From DASSWG01 sp035704905 (GTDB lineage Bacteria; Bacteroidota; Bacteroidia; Flavobacteriales; Flavobacteriaceae): a stretch of 14,168 nucleotides of DNA. The stretch is from assembly GCA_035704905.1 (NCBI GenBank), contig DASSWN010000147.1, positions 1 to 14,168 of the forward strand, given 5' to 3'. Under the pieces are notes generated by a model. It had not been told where the DNA came from. It saw only the letters and a program-made list of their open reading frames with translations, and ran no database searches. Shown one piece after another: positions 7,209 through 13,700 of this stretch (position 1 is its first letter; each line of letters opens with the position of its first letter). A program made the position numbers and the translations under genes.

Positions 7209-9284
7209 TTATTCCGCCGGCAAGAATCCGAAATTCTTGGAATAATTCAGCATTTGTTCTTCAAATGATTTGGGTTGCTCTACTTTTATATCGATAATTT
7301 TCCCTTCATTATTTGTTTCCGGAACCAAAATCGGGTTCACAAAACCGCTGTACGGCGCCGATTTAAAGGCTTCATTGCGTTTGAGTACTTCTTCGTGCAA
7401 ATCCCGATCGATTTTTACCCCATAATTTTCAACCAAAGCTTTTGCTGCTTCATAATCACCTTCCGATTTGATGCGCTGCGTTTCCCGAAGCAATTCACCG
7501 AATAGTTCGCGCAAACGGGCATAATCAGTGATATGGTAATAGGTTTTTCCGTTTTTGGTGATTTTCTCGATTACGTCTGCCTGTCCGTTAGGCAGGTTTT
7601 CATCTTTTCCTTTTTCAAAAACCCATCGGCTGATCCATGCGCGGTTTCGCATATGTGCTTCTTCGATGTCGTTGCCCGGCTCGATGCGCACCAATTGCGT
7701 CAATAATCCGTTTCTGATGTAATCATTATACGCCGCCATTCCCACTTTTCGATAATCGTCTACCAAGCCAAGTTCTTGTAATTTCGGGTCCATCAAATAA
7801 TAAAGTCCCACCAAATCTGCACGTCCTTCTTCCAACGTGGAAGCATAACTTTTCAAGGTTTCCCGGGTTTCGCCCACTCCCGGATTTATTTTCCCAGAAG
7901 CGTGGCCCACCACTTCGTGCAATGCGGTATGCAATTTGTCGGCAAGTTCGCCATATTGTTTTGACAACGCAATTTCGGTGGAATCATAAGCAAATTCTTC
8001 CAAACGGCCTGAACTGCTGGCATGATCGTAGGCATTAATAATATTCCCCAACGAAACCGATTTGCTGCCCACTTTTTCGCGTATCCAATTTGAATTGGGC
8101 AAATTAACACCGATTGGTGTGCTTGGTGAAGCCGCGCCCGCTTCGCCCGCAACGATAACGGTTTTGTAGGTTACCCCAACGACCGAATCTTTTTTGTGAG
8201 CGTCCATAATTGGCGAATTGTCCTCGAACCATTGTACGTGATCTTCCAAAACACCCATCTTTTTCGACATTTCAAAATCCTTGATCTGAACAATGGTTTC
8301 ATACGAACCTCGGAAACCCAACGGATCGTTGTAAACTTCAATGAAGCCGTTGATGTAGTCAATATCGCCTTCAGTGGTATTCACCCAAGCAATATTGTAG
8401 TCGTCCCAGATTTTCAATGAACCGGTTTTGTAATATTCGATCAGCAATTCCAAGGCTTTTGCTTGTTGCTCATTTTCGGCAACCGTTTTGGCTTTTTCCA
8501 ACCATTTGATGATTTCATCGATTGCCGGACCATACATTCCGCCGCTTTTCCATACTTTTTCCTGAAGTTTCCCGTCTTTTTCCACGAGTTTGGAATTCAA
8601 TCCGAAAGCAAGTGGCTTTTCTGGGTTTGGCGATTTTTTGTTGGCGTAAAAATCATGCACTTCTTCAGCAGAAACATTTTCCCCATAAAAATTGGTGGCA
8701 GAACCGGCCAATAATCCTTTGCTGGCATCGAGGTTTACTTTTTTCATGTCTTCCTCGTTGAAAATCACTTCATAAGCCTCACCGGTTAGGTCGGTGTTGG
8801 TTTGTGACAATAATTCATCGAAATATTCTTGACTGAATTTGGGCTGAATCTTGTCGTGTGAATAGTGATGGTGAATGCCATTGGAAAACCATACCCGTTT
8901 TAAATAGGTTTCAAAATTTTTCCAATCTTCCGAAGATTTGTCACCGGAATAAGTGGTATAAATATTCTCAAGGGCTTTTCTGATTTTAAGATTATAACGG
9001 TAATTCTGATCCCAAAAAATGTCGCGTCCGCTAAGTCCGGCTTGGGTCAAATAATAAACCAGTTCTTTCTCCTGCAAAGAAAGGTTTTCCCAACCGGGAA
9101 TTCGATAGCGAAGAATTTTGAGATCGGCGAATTCATCTACCACATAATCGAAAGAATCGTTCTCCATATTGCCTTCGGTGTTCGGTGTTTTTTCCGCGTT
9201 TTTTTCTTTTTTGTCATCATCCCCACAAGAAATAAGGAAAAGGCTCATTAAAAAAAACAATGCGGCGAATTTTAGTTTCATCAT
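7209..9284 (-). CDS. Dipeptidyl peptidase III (M49 family), lipoprotein
   Basis: A 691-residue zinc peptidase that releases dipeptides from the N-termini of short peptides. The lipoprotein signal is MMKLKFAALFFLMSLFLISC with a lipobox ending at Cys20, followed by an acidic/basic linker (GDDDKKEKN), so it is probably anchored in the envelope. The M49 zinc site is visible: H456-E457-V-V-G-H461 (the HEXXGH form typical of this family) and the second motif EEGRAD (485-490) supplying the third ligand. Length fits bacterial DPP III. About residues 562-569 (ENLPNGQA) look like an extra segment before the VIEKITKNGKTYY stretch; the DNA there is palindromic. It sits divergently from the SRPBCC gene and ends at a hairpin. 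Together with the M28 peptidase it suggests capacity for extracytoplasmic peptide use. Confidence 0.93.
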   Translation of the reverse strand: MMKLKFAALFFLMSLFLISCGDDDKKEKNAEKTPNTEGNMENDSFDYVVDEFADLKILRYRIPGWENLSLQEKELVYYLTQAGLSGRDIFWDQNYRYNLKIRKALENIYTTYSGDKSSEDWKNFETYLKRVWFSNGIHHHYSHDKIQPKFSQEYFDELLSQTNTDLTGEAYEVIFNEEDMKKVNLDASKGLLAGSATNFYGENVSAEEVHDFYANKKSPNPEKPLAFGLNSKLVEKDGKLQEKVWKSGGMYGPAIDEIIKWLEKAKTVAENEQQAKALELLIEYYKTGSLKIWDDYNIAWVNTTEGDIDYINGFIEVYNDPLGFRGSYETIVQIKDFEMSKKMGVLEDHVQWFEDNSPIMDAHKKDSVVGVTYKTVIVAGEAGAASPSTPIGVNLPNSNWIREKVGSKSVSLGNIINAYDHASSSGRLEEFAYDSTEIALSKQYGELADKLHTALHEVVGHASGKINPGVGETRETLKSYASTLEEGRADLVGLYYLMDPKLQELGLVDDYRKVGMAAYNDYIRNGLLTQLVRIEPGNDIEEAHMRNRAWISRWVFEKGKDENLPNGQADVIEKITKNGKTYYHITDYARLRELFGELLRETQRIKSEGDYEAAKALVENYGVKIDRDLHEEVLKRNEAFKSAPYSGFVNPILVPETNNEGKIIDIKVEQPKSFEEQMLNYSKNFGFLPAE
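7577..7595. repeat. Palindrome inside the DPP III gene (in-frame insertion)
   Basis: CTGCCT (7577-7582) and AGGCAG (7590-7595) form a perfect 6-bp stem around a 7-nt loop. On the coding strand the block reads GAAAACCTGCCTAACGG and onward, translated ENLPNGQA. It shares 14 of its first 17 bases with the hemF palindrome. CTGCC...GGCAG palindromes occur as dispersed elements in flavobacteria (general knowledge). Confidence 0.55.
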
Positions 9285-9307
9285 TTTAAGGTTTTAGGTG
9301 ATTTTTG

Positions 9308-9315
9308 CAAATATA
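9308..9315 (-). promoter_or_regulatory. Promoter -7 element for the DPP III gene
   Basis: Minus-strand TATATTTG, followed by C, matches TAnnTTTG exactly and lies 24 nt upstream of the ATG at 9284. It is one half of a 91-nt divergent promoter region. Confidence 0.5.
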
Positions 9316-9341
9316 AACATTTAAAGGTTTCATAATTTAAC

Positions 9342-9349
9342 TATCTTAG
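9342..9349 (+). promoter_or_regulatory. Possible -7 element for the SRPBCC-crcB operon
   Basis: TATCTTAG differs from TAnnTTTG at one position and lies 27 nt upstream of the ATG at 9376. It is the best candidate in the short divergent region. No -33 box was identified. Confidence 0.35.
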
Positions 9350-9375
9350 CTGTTCAATCCCCTGAAAATCCTGCC

Positions 9376-10410
9376 ATGAAATTTTTAAAATATCTTTTCT
9401 TTTTGATACTGATTGCCATCATTGGTTTCTCGCTTTATATCGCTACCCTGAGTGGCGACTACCAGGTTGAGGAAAGCAAAGTGGTTCAGGCACCTTTGGA
9501 AATGCTTTTTGATGATGTGAACAATTATAAAACTTGGGAAAAATGGGGCCCTTGGACAAAAAACAATACTGAAATGATTGTCACATACACGGAAAAAACT
9601 TCTGGGGAAGGCGCAGGTTATTCATGGAAAAGTGACCAAATGGAAGGCAGTATAAAAACCACTGAAGTTATTCCGGGGAATTCCATCGAACAGGAAGTTG
9701 TGTTCAAAACCCCATTGGGCGAGGCGAAAAGTGAAGTTTATTGGTTATTCGAAACAAAGGAAAACGGAACGGAGATCACTTGGGGAATGAAAGGCGAACA
9801 GCAGTTTTGGGAAAAAGCCTACGAATTGACACAAGATAGTACCAGAACAGAAATGATCCGGCCCATGCTGAAAAACGGATTGAACAATCTCGCCGCATTT
9901 GTAAAAAAAGCCATGGAAGTGTATGAAATTAGTGTGGACGGAACCACTATGCACAGTGGCGGGTATTATATGTACATGACTACGGCTTCGCGCAACACTG
10001 GCAAAGCTTTGGAAACGAAAGTTCAAAAAATTATTCCACATGTTTCCCTGTATATGAAACAAAACAATATTCCAATTGCCGGTGCGCCTATGACCGTTTA
10101 CAATAATTTTGACGAACAGAATGCCACGGTGATCATCTCCGTTGGAATACCGACTTCGAGTAGGATTATCACCCCCGAACAAAGTGAAGTGCTTTGTGGG
10201 TTTTTGCCAAATCAAAAGGTGGTAAAAGCGACTTTAAAAGGAAATTACGATCATTTGCCCGAAGCTTGGGCCGCGGCAAAAAACTATATTTTGGAGAACG
10301 GATATGAAATGAACAAAGCTTCCAATCCCTTCGAAGTTTATCTTGTCAATCCGGATGAAGTGCACAATCCGGCAGAATGGATAACGGAAGTTTATTTGCC
10401 GATAAAGTAA
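9376..10410 (+). CDS. Membrane-anchored SRPBCC-domain protein with C-terminal GyrI-like effector-binding domain
   Basis: A 344-residue protein in three parts. Residues about 3-24 form one hydrophobic helix (uncleaved anchor or signal). Residues about 30-180 resemble an SRPBCC/polyketide-cyclase-like hydrophobic-pocket domain (VVQAPLEMLFDDVNNYKTWEKWGPW, then TEITWGMKGEQQFWEKA). Residues about 185-344 resemble the GyrI/AraC effector-binding fold (GAPMTVYNNFDE, VVKATLKGNYDHLPEAW, NPFEVYLVNPDEVHNPAEWITEVYLPIK). Both folds bind small hydrophobic ligands, so a ligand-binding or sensing role is reasonable, but the ligand is unknown and there is no DNA-binding domain. The combination is frequent in Bacteroidetes. 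crcB follows after 12 nt, so the two probably form an operon; the functional link with fluoride is not obvious. Confidence 0.8.
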   Translation: MKFLKYLFFLILIAIIGFSLYIATLSGDYQVEESKVVQAPLEMLFDDVNNYKTWEKWGPWTKNNTEMIVTYTEKTSGEGAGYSWKSDQMEGSIKTTEVIPGNSIEQEVVFKTPLGEAKSEVYWLFETKENGTEITWGMKGEQQFWEKAYELTQDSTRTEMIRPMLKNGLNNLAAFVKKAMEVYEISVDGTTMHSGGYYMYMTTASRNTGKALETKVQKIIPHVSLYMKQNNIPIAGAPMTVYNNFDEQNATVIISVGIPTSSRIITPEQSEVLCGFLPNQKVVKATLKGNYDHLPEAWAAAKNYILENGYEMNKASNPFEVYLVNPDEVHNPAEWITEVYLPIK

Positions 10411-10422
10411 ATTTCATACATC

Positions 10423-10791
10423 ATGAAACAATTTCTTATTGTTTTTATCGGCGGCGGATGTGGAAGTGCCCTGCGTTTTCTAATTTCAAAATATTTGAAT
10501 GATTACACCGGTTTTCCTTTTGGAACTTTTTGCGCGAATATTTTGGGAAGTTTACTTTTGGGACTTGTTCTCGGATTCGCATTGAAGACAAATTCCCTTT
10601 CCACTAATACCACCTTGTTACTGACAACCGGTTTTTGTGGCGGGTTCACCACTTTTTCCACATTTATGTATGAAAATCAGGTTTTTTTGAAATCCGGGGA
10701 GTTTGCCCTTTTTGTCCTTTACGCCATTTCAAGTTTCGCAGTTGGAATCCTATCGGTGTTTTTCGGCTTGTGGCTTATGAAAACAATTTAA
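10423..10791 (+). CDS. crcB: Fluoride channel CrcB/FluC
   Basis: A 122-residue membrane protein with four hydrophobic segments that exports fluoride as a dual-topology dimer. Family motifs are present: GGGCGSALRF (10-19), the pore segment FGTFCANILGSLLLG (33-47, with the conserved Asn39) and GFCGGFTTFSTF (70-81), which holds the central Na+ site and the fluoride-coordinating phenylalanines (F78, F81). Length is standard. It is the second gene after the SRPBCC protein with a 12-nt gap and no promoter of its own. I see no fluoride riboswitch upstream of either gene. Its stop codon overlaps the stop of the convergent DUF1684 gene (overlap 10788-10791). Confidence 0.95.
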   Translation: MKQFLIVFIGGGCGSALRFLISKYLNDYTGFPFGTFCANILGSLLLGLVLGFALKTNSLSTNTTLLLTTGFCGGFTTFSTFMYENQVFLKSGEFALFVLYAISSFAVGILSVFFGLWLMKTI

Positions 10792-11396
10792 TGCTTTTCA
10801 TATTTTACCCCGGCCTTAATTGGAATTTTCAAATCGTTTTCCGCAGGCGGAACCGGACATGAATATTGTTCGCCATACGCGCAATAAGGATTATAGGCCC
10901 GATTGAAATCCAAAAGTACCGTTTCGCCTTCCGGGATATGTAAATCCAAATAGCGTCCGCCGCCATAGGTGCTTTTGCCGTTCGTCAAATCCGTGAAGGG
11001 CACAAACAGGTAATCGGCATATTCGGGATTCGAAGAAAGTTGTTGGCTTTGGTAAACATTCAACTTGTATTCTTTTCCATCAATGGTAAAATAAACTTCA
11101 CCATATTTCACATAAATCGATTCCCTGCCGGTGGTGGTTTCCATTACAAAAGGGCTTTCATACGGAGTTCGGAAAAATTCAGCCTGAAAAATCAGTTTTT
11201 CATTAATATCAAAAAACGGCAATCCTTCGAAAACCGCAATGTTTTCTTCATCGAGCGGCGAAGTCTTGGGATCGGAAAACTCTTGGTTCAAATGCTGCTG
11301 ATAGGCCGCGGCTTTTTCTGTCCAGGTGGAATCTTGTGCCCTTAAAACCGATGTTCCACAAATTAGAAAAATCAATAAAAAAGCTGTTTTTGTCAT
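10788..11396 (-). CDS. Secreted DUF1684 family protein
   Basis: A 202-residue protein with a signal peptide (TKTAFLLIFLICGTSVLRA, residues 2-20). The rest matches the DUF1684 pattern known in Bacteroidetes and other phyla: EGLPFFDINEKLIFQAEF (57-74), TNGKSTYGGGRYLDLHIP in the centre, and LDFNRAYNPYCAYGEQYSCP followed by PPAEN near the C-terminus. The two Cys in the CAYGEQYSC stretch are characteristic. The biochemical function of the family is unknown to me, and it is a one-gene unit convergent with crcB, with the last 4 nt overlapping. Length is normal for the family. Confidence 0.88.
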   Translation of the reverse strand: MTKTAFLLIFLICGTSVLRAQDSTWTEKAAAYQQHLNQEFSDPKTSPLDEENIAVFEGLPFFDINEKLIFQAEFFRTPYESPFVMETTTGRESIYVKYGEVYFTIDGKEYKLNVYQSQQLSSNPEYADYLFVPFTDLTNGKSTYGGGRYLDLHIPEGETVLLDFNRAYNPYCAYGEQYSCPVPPAENDLKIPIKAGVKYEKH

Positions 11397-11412
11397 GACA
11401 CTTTATTTCTTG

Positions 11413-11420
11413 CAAAGATC
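11413..11420 (-). promoter_or_regulatory. Weak -7 candidate for the DUF1684 gene
   Basis: Minus-strand GATCTTTG (one mismatch to TAnnTTTG), followed by C, lies 17 nt upstream of the ATG at 11396. This is the best match in the region but has no clear -33 partner. Confidence 0.3.
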
Positions 11421-11479
11421 GGCAAACTTTTTCTTGTTGAAAAAAAATGATCGGTTTTTTCGATGGAAAACTTGCAAAA

Positions 11480-11490
11480 AAAGGAGGTGA
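11480..11490 (+). promoter_or_regulatory. Near-perfect Shine-Dalgarno sequence for the 46-codon ORF
   Basis: AAAGGAGGTGA is complementary over 11 nt to the 16S rRNA 3' end (UCACCUCCUUU) and ends 7 nt before the ATG at 11498. No comparable sequence precedes any other gene in this window, as expected for a phylum that rarely uses Shine-Dalgarno pairing. Confidence 0.6.
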
Positions 11491-11497
11491 AATAGCC

Positions 11498-11638
11498 ATG
11501 AAAACCGTATCTTTGAATAGCTTAAACTGCCCGAAAAAAGAAGGATGCGCGTTATTTCCTTCCCAAAGCATGTGGTGGTTTTCGCCTCTATTTTCCAAAA
11601 GAAAAAGAAATCAATATTCACCAAAAACAAAAAGTTAA
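11498..11638 (+). CDS. Small 46-residue ORF, translationally coupled to the first usp gene
   Basis: The frame starts at ATG 11498 after an ideal Shine-Dalgarno sequence and ends in TAA at 11636-11638, whose last A is the first base of the Usp start codon (TAATG). The product has two Cys six residues apart (NCPKKEGCALFPS), an aromatic patch (MWWFSPLF) and a strongly basic tail (SKRKRNQYSPKTKS). I do not recognise it. It may be a leader peptide that loads ribosomes for the usp gene, or a small basic protein in its own right. Against it, a TAnnTTTG promoter match lies inside its first codons (11508-11515), which could produce usp mRNA without it. Confidence 0.45.
   Translation: MKTVSLNSLNCPKKEGCALFPSQSMWWFSPLFSKRKRNQYSPKTKS
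11508..11515 (+). promoter_or_regulatory. TAnnTTTG match inside the small ORF
   Basis: TATCTTTG fits the -7 consensus, with a start site predicted near 11521 and a leader of about 115 nt to the first usp gene. No -33 element is seen at the right spacing, so this may be chance within coding sequence. Confidence 0.3.
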
Positions 11639-12480
11639 TGAAAACAATTTTAGTACCCGTCGATTTTTCAAAACCTTCGGAAAATGCGTTGCGCGTTGCC
11701 GCAAATTTGGCCAAAAAGAACCAAGCCGAAATTATTGTACTTCACGTAATGGAAATCGCCGAACCTTTAATGGGAACAGGGCAATATTATGTGGAAGATC
11801 AAAAAATGTTGTTTTTTATGAAACTGGGCCAAAAGAAATTTGCCGAATTTTTAGACCAGCCTTTCCTAAAAGAATTGAAAGTGACCGACTCCATTGAAAT
11901 AGGTTCCACGGCGATGGGTATTTCCAGAACAGTGGAGAAAAATCAAGTCGATTTAATTGTAATGGGTTCCAAAGGTTCAAGCGGCTTGGAAGAGGTTTTG
12001 ATCGGTTCCAACACGGAAAAGGTGGTCCGAAGCTCGGAAGTTCCTGTTTTGGTAATTAAAAATGAAATGAAAAATTTCGATATCCAACGCATGGTTTTTG
12101 CTTCAGATTTTGGACTGAAAAATTTATCGGCTTATCACAAGGCAAAAAAATTCGCATTGGATTTCAATGCTGAATTAAAACTTTTGTACATCAACACCCC
12201 GGGCGACAAATTCAAAAGCACCAGTGAAATCCGCGAAACAATGCGCGCGTTTTTGAATAATACCGAAATTCCATATTCTCCCGAGAACATACAGGTTTTC
12301 AATGATTATTCTGTGGACAAAGGGGTGCTGAACGCGGCCAATTACCTAGGCGCCGATTTGATCGCCATGCCGACACATGGCAGAAAAGGCTTGGCACATT
12401 TTTTTTCGGGAAGTATCGCGGAAGATGTGACCAATCATTCCGAAATTCCGGTAATTACTTTCAAAATTGAAATGGAATAA
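11638..12480 (+). CDS. Universal stress protein with two Usp domains (copy 1)
   Basis: A 280-residue cytosolic protein of two tandem Usp domains (about 1-142 and 150-277). The start at ATG 11638 gives MKTILVPVDFS, the classical Usp beginning; an upstream in-frame ATG at 11545 would add 31 low-complexity Lys-rich residues and is not supported. Domain 1 has the ATP-binding signature G-2x-G-9x-G-S (G110, G113, G123-S124). Domain 2 has MPTHGRKGLAHFFSGS (244-259), in which Pro245 replaces the first Gly of the signature, so nucleotide binding there may be impaired. It aligns without gaps to the next Usp gene for nearly its whole length, roughly half or more identical by eye, so the pair arose by tandem duplication. 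Usp proteins respond to starvation, oxidative and membrane stress; the specific role is unknown. Confidence 0.93.
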   Translation: MKTILVPVDFSKPSENALRVAANLAKKNQAEIIVLHVMEIAEPLMGTGQYYVEDQKMLFFMKLGQKKFAEFLDQPFLKELKVTDSIEIGSTAMGISRTVEKNQVDLIVMGSKGSSGLEEVLIGSNTEKVVRSSEVPVLVIKNEMKNFDIQRMVFASDFGLKNLSAYHKAKKFALDFNAELKLLYINTPGDKFKSTSEIRETMRAFLNNTEIPYSPENIQVFNDYSVDKGVLNAANYLGADLIAMPTHGRKGLAHFFSGSIAEDVTNHSEIPVITFKIEME

Positions 12481-12494
12481 TTATGAAATGTTTT
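12479..12494 (+). repeat. 16-bp repeat after usp copy 1 (AATTATGAAATGTTTT)
   Basis: It overlaps the stop codon of the first usp gene and is identical to 13473-13488 just after the second usp gene. It is probably a remnant of the same tandem duplication. The rest of the 147-nt spacer holds the usp2 promoter, and I see no hairpin terminator in it. Confidence 0.6.
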
Positions 12495-12595
12495 GTAGGG
12501 GCATTTTTGAAAAGTCGCGTTTGAATGAATCATAAATAATTCCCAAAAAACAGTCAAAATTCCTGTTGATTCAAAAGGTTCAGAACTAAAATCCG

Positions 12596-12603
12596 TAATT
12601 TTG
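12596..12603 (+). promoter_or_regulatory. Promoter -7 element for usp copy 2
   Basis: TAATTTTG matches TAnnTTTG exactly and lies 24 nt upstream of ATG 12628, the same geometry as the typA, msrB and DPP III promoters. It overlaps an alternative TTG start at 12601, which is therefore unlikely to be translated. A TTG at 12566-12568 is too far upstream to be a standard -33 box. Confidence 0.5.
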
Positions 12604-12627
12604 GTAAAAGAATCAAAAAATCATACC

Positions 12628-13467
12628 ATGGAAAATATTTTAGTCCCCGTCGATTTTTCGACTTATTCCGAAAGCGCCCTAAAAGCGGCGGCACAAATTG
12701 CTGCAACGAAGGCATCGCAAATATATGTTTTGCATGTTATTGAGGTGGGCGAACCAATAATGGGAACCGGCGCGGTTTCCGTTGACGATGCGAATATTCT
12801 GTTTTTCTCGAAGCTCGCACGGAAAAAATTGACGGAATTTCTCGATAAAAGTTATTTGCAGGGAATTACCGTCACCAATATTATTGAACTGGGGCCAACC
12901 TACCACAGCATTACCAAGAACATTGAAAAATTCGATATTGATATGATCGTGATGGGATCGAAAGGTTCCACCGGCATGGAAGGGTTTTTTATCGGTTCAA
13001 ACACCGAAAAAGTGGTTCGAAATTCGAGTGTTCCGGTATTGGTGATAAAAAATATGAAAATGGACCTTCAATTCAATTCAATGGTTTTTGTTTCCGATTT
13101 TGAAGATGAAAACCCATCGGCCTTTCAAAAGGCAAGGGATTTCGCCAACGGTTTTGGGGCCGAATTGAAGTTAATGGCCGTCAATACCAAAAAAGATCAC
13201 CCGGAAGAGGTGGACAAGCTGCGAACGGAAATTGGCGAATTTTTGAGGGAAACGAAGGTGGCTTATAATGTGGAAGACATCGTGGTTTACGCCGACAAAA
13301 ATGTGGAAGAAGGAATTTTGAACGGCGCAAAATCGATTGGTGCCGATTTGATCGCGATGGGAACCCACGGAAGAAAAGGTTTGGCGCGGCTTTTTAATGG
13401 TAGTATTGCAGAAGATGTGGTGAACCATTCGAACATTCCGGTGATTACATTTAAAATTGAGGAATAG
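12628..13467 (+). CDS. Universal stress protein with two Usp domains (copy 2)
   Basis: A 279-residue paralogue of the preceding gene with the same two-domain layout. The start ATG 12628 gives MENILVPVDFS; the in-frame TTG at 12601 lies inside the promoter match and is rejected. Both nucleotide-binding signatures are intact: domain 1 G110-SK-G113-STGMEGFFI-GS and domain 2 G245-TH-G248-RKGLARLFN-GS, so unlike copy 1 both domains keep the first Gly. It has its own promoter, 147 nt after copy 1, which allows separate regulation of the two. Its normal terminator appears to have been interrupted by the mobile element at 13498-13700. Confidence 0.93.
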   Translation: MENILVPVDFSTYSESALKAAAQIAATKASQIYVLHVIEVGEPIMGTGAVSVDDANILFFSKLARKKLTEFLDKSYLQGITVTNIIELGPTYHSITKNIEKFDIDMIVMGSKGSTGMEGFFIGSNTEKVVRNSSVPVLVIKNMKMDLQFNSMVFVSDFEDENPSAFQKARDFANGFGAELKLMAVNTKKDHPEEVDKLRTEIGEFLRETKVAYNVEDIVVYADKNVEEGILNGAKSIGADLIAMGTHGRKGLARLFNGSIAEDVVNHSNIPVITFKIEE

Positions 13468-13472
13468 TTTTG

Positions 13473-13488
13473 AATTATGAAATGTTTT
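13473..13488 (+). repeat. 16-bp repeat after usp copy 2 (AATTATGAAATGTTTT)
   Basis: Identical to 12479-12494, here beginning 5 nt beyond the TAG stop. It lies immediately before the left target duplication of the mobile element, so it belongs to the pre-insertion sequence. Confidence 0.6.
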
Positions 13489-13489
13489 A

Positions 13490-13497
13490 AACCTAAC
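13490..13497 (+). repeat. Left target-site duplication AACCTAAC
   Basis: AACCTAAC directly abuts the left terminal repeat of the element and is repeated exactly at 13701-13708, directly after the right terminal repeat. Eight bases is a standard duplication length for several transposase families. Confidence 0.75.
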
Positions 13498-13700
13498 GTA
13501 ACTAATCAGTTTACATTAATTTCATTTAATAGTCTGAATATAAGTTTTTTAACCACAAAGAGCGCAAAGTTTAGCACAAAGGTTACAAAGCATTAGATCG
13601 TTAATTTTCAGTTATTTGCGTTCTCTGTGTATTTTCTTTGTGTCCTTTGCGGTTATTTTAATCCTTGTGAAACAAACACTTACGCACACTGATTAGTTAC
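13498..13700. mobile_element. 203-bp non-coding MITE-like element
   Basis: Ends are perfect 13-bp inverted repeats, GTAACTAATCAGT (13498-13510) and its complement (13688-13700). They are flanked on both sides by the exact direct repeat AACCTAAC. Inside is a second, imperfect inverted repeat: the left arm at about 13551-13590 carries CAAAG at 13556, 13565, 13577 and 13586, and the right arm at about 13613-13654 carries CTTTG at 13636 and 13645, so the element can fold on itself around a centre near 13600. No transposase or ORF fits. The size, ends and duplication fit a miniature inverted-repeat element moved by a transposase elsewhere. GTAA ends with 8-bp duplications are, from memory, typical of the IS66 family. 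It accounts for most of the gene-free stretch 13468-13820. Confidence 0.75.

Noticed and set aside
9285..9375. Fluoride riboswitch upstream of the SRPBCC-crcB operon
   Set aside because: The 91-nt divergent region is AT-rich, holds two promoter elements and shows no fluoride-aptamer pattern; the crcB gap itself is 12 nt.
9745..10215. 156-residue minus-strand ORF opposite the SRPBCC gene
   Set aside because: The plus-strand frame spans 344 codons with two recognisable folds; the opposite frame is a shadow.
10845..10860. Palindrome TTCCGCAGGCGGAA in the DUF1684 gene as a third copy of the in-frame insertions
   Set aside because: It encodes the PPAEN region that belongs to the conserved DUF1684 C-terminus, so the palindrome is probably chance; it also lacks the GAAAACC start.
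11545..11637. N-terminal extension of the first Usp protein from ATG 11545
   Set aside because: Adds a low-complexity Lys-rich stretch not seen in Usp proteins; MKTILVPVDFS from 11638 is the canonical start.
12601..12627. TTG start for the second Usp gene
   Set aside because: It lies within the TAnnTTTG promoter match and adds nine residues not present in the paralogue; ATG 12628 is preferred.
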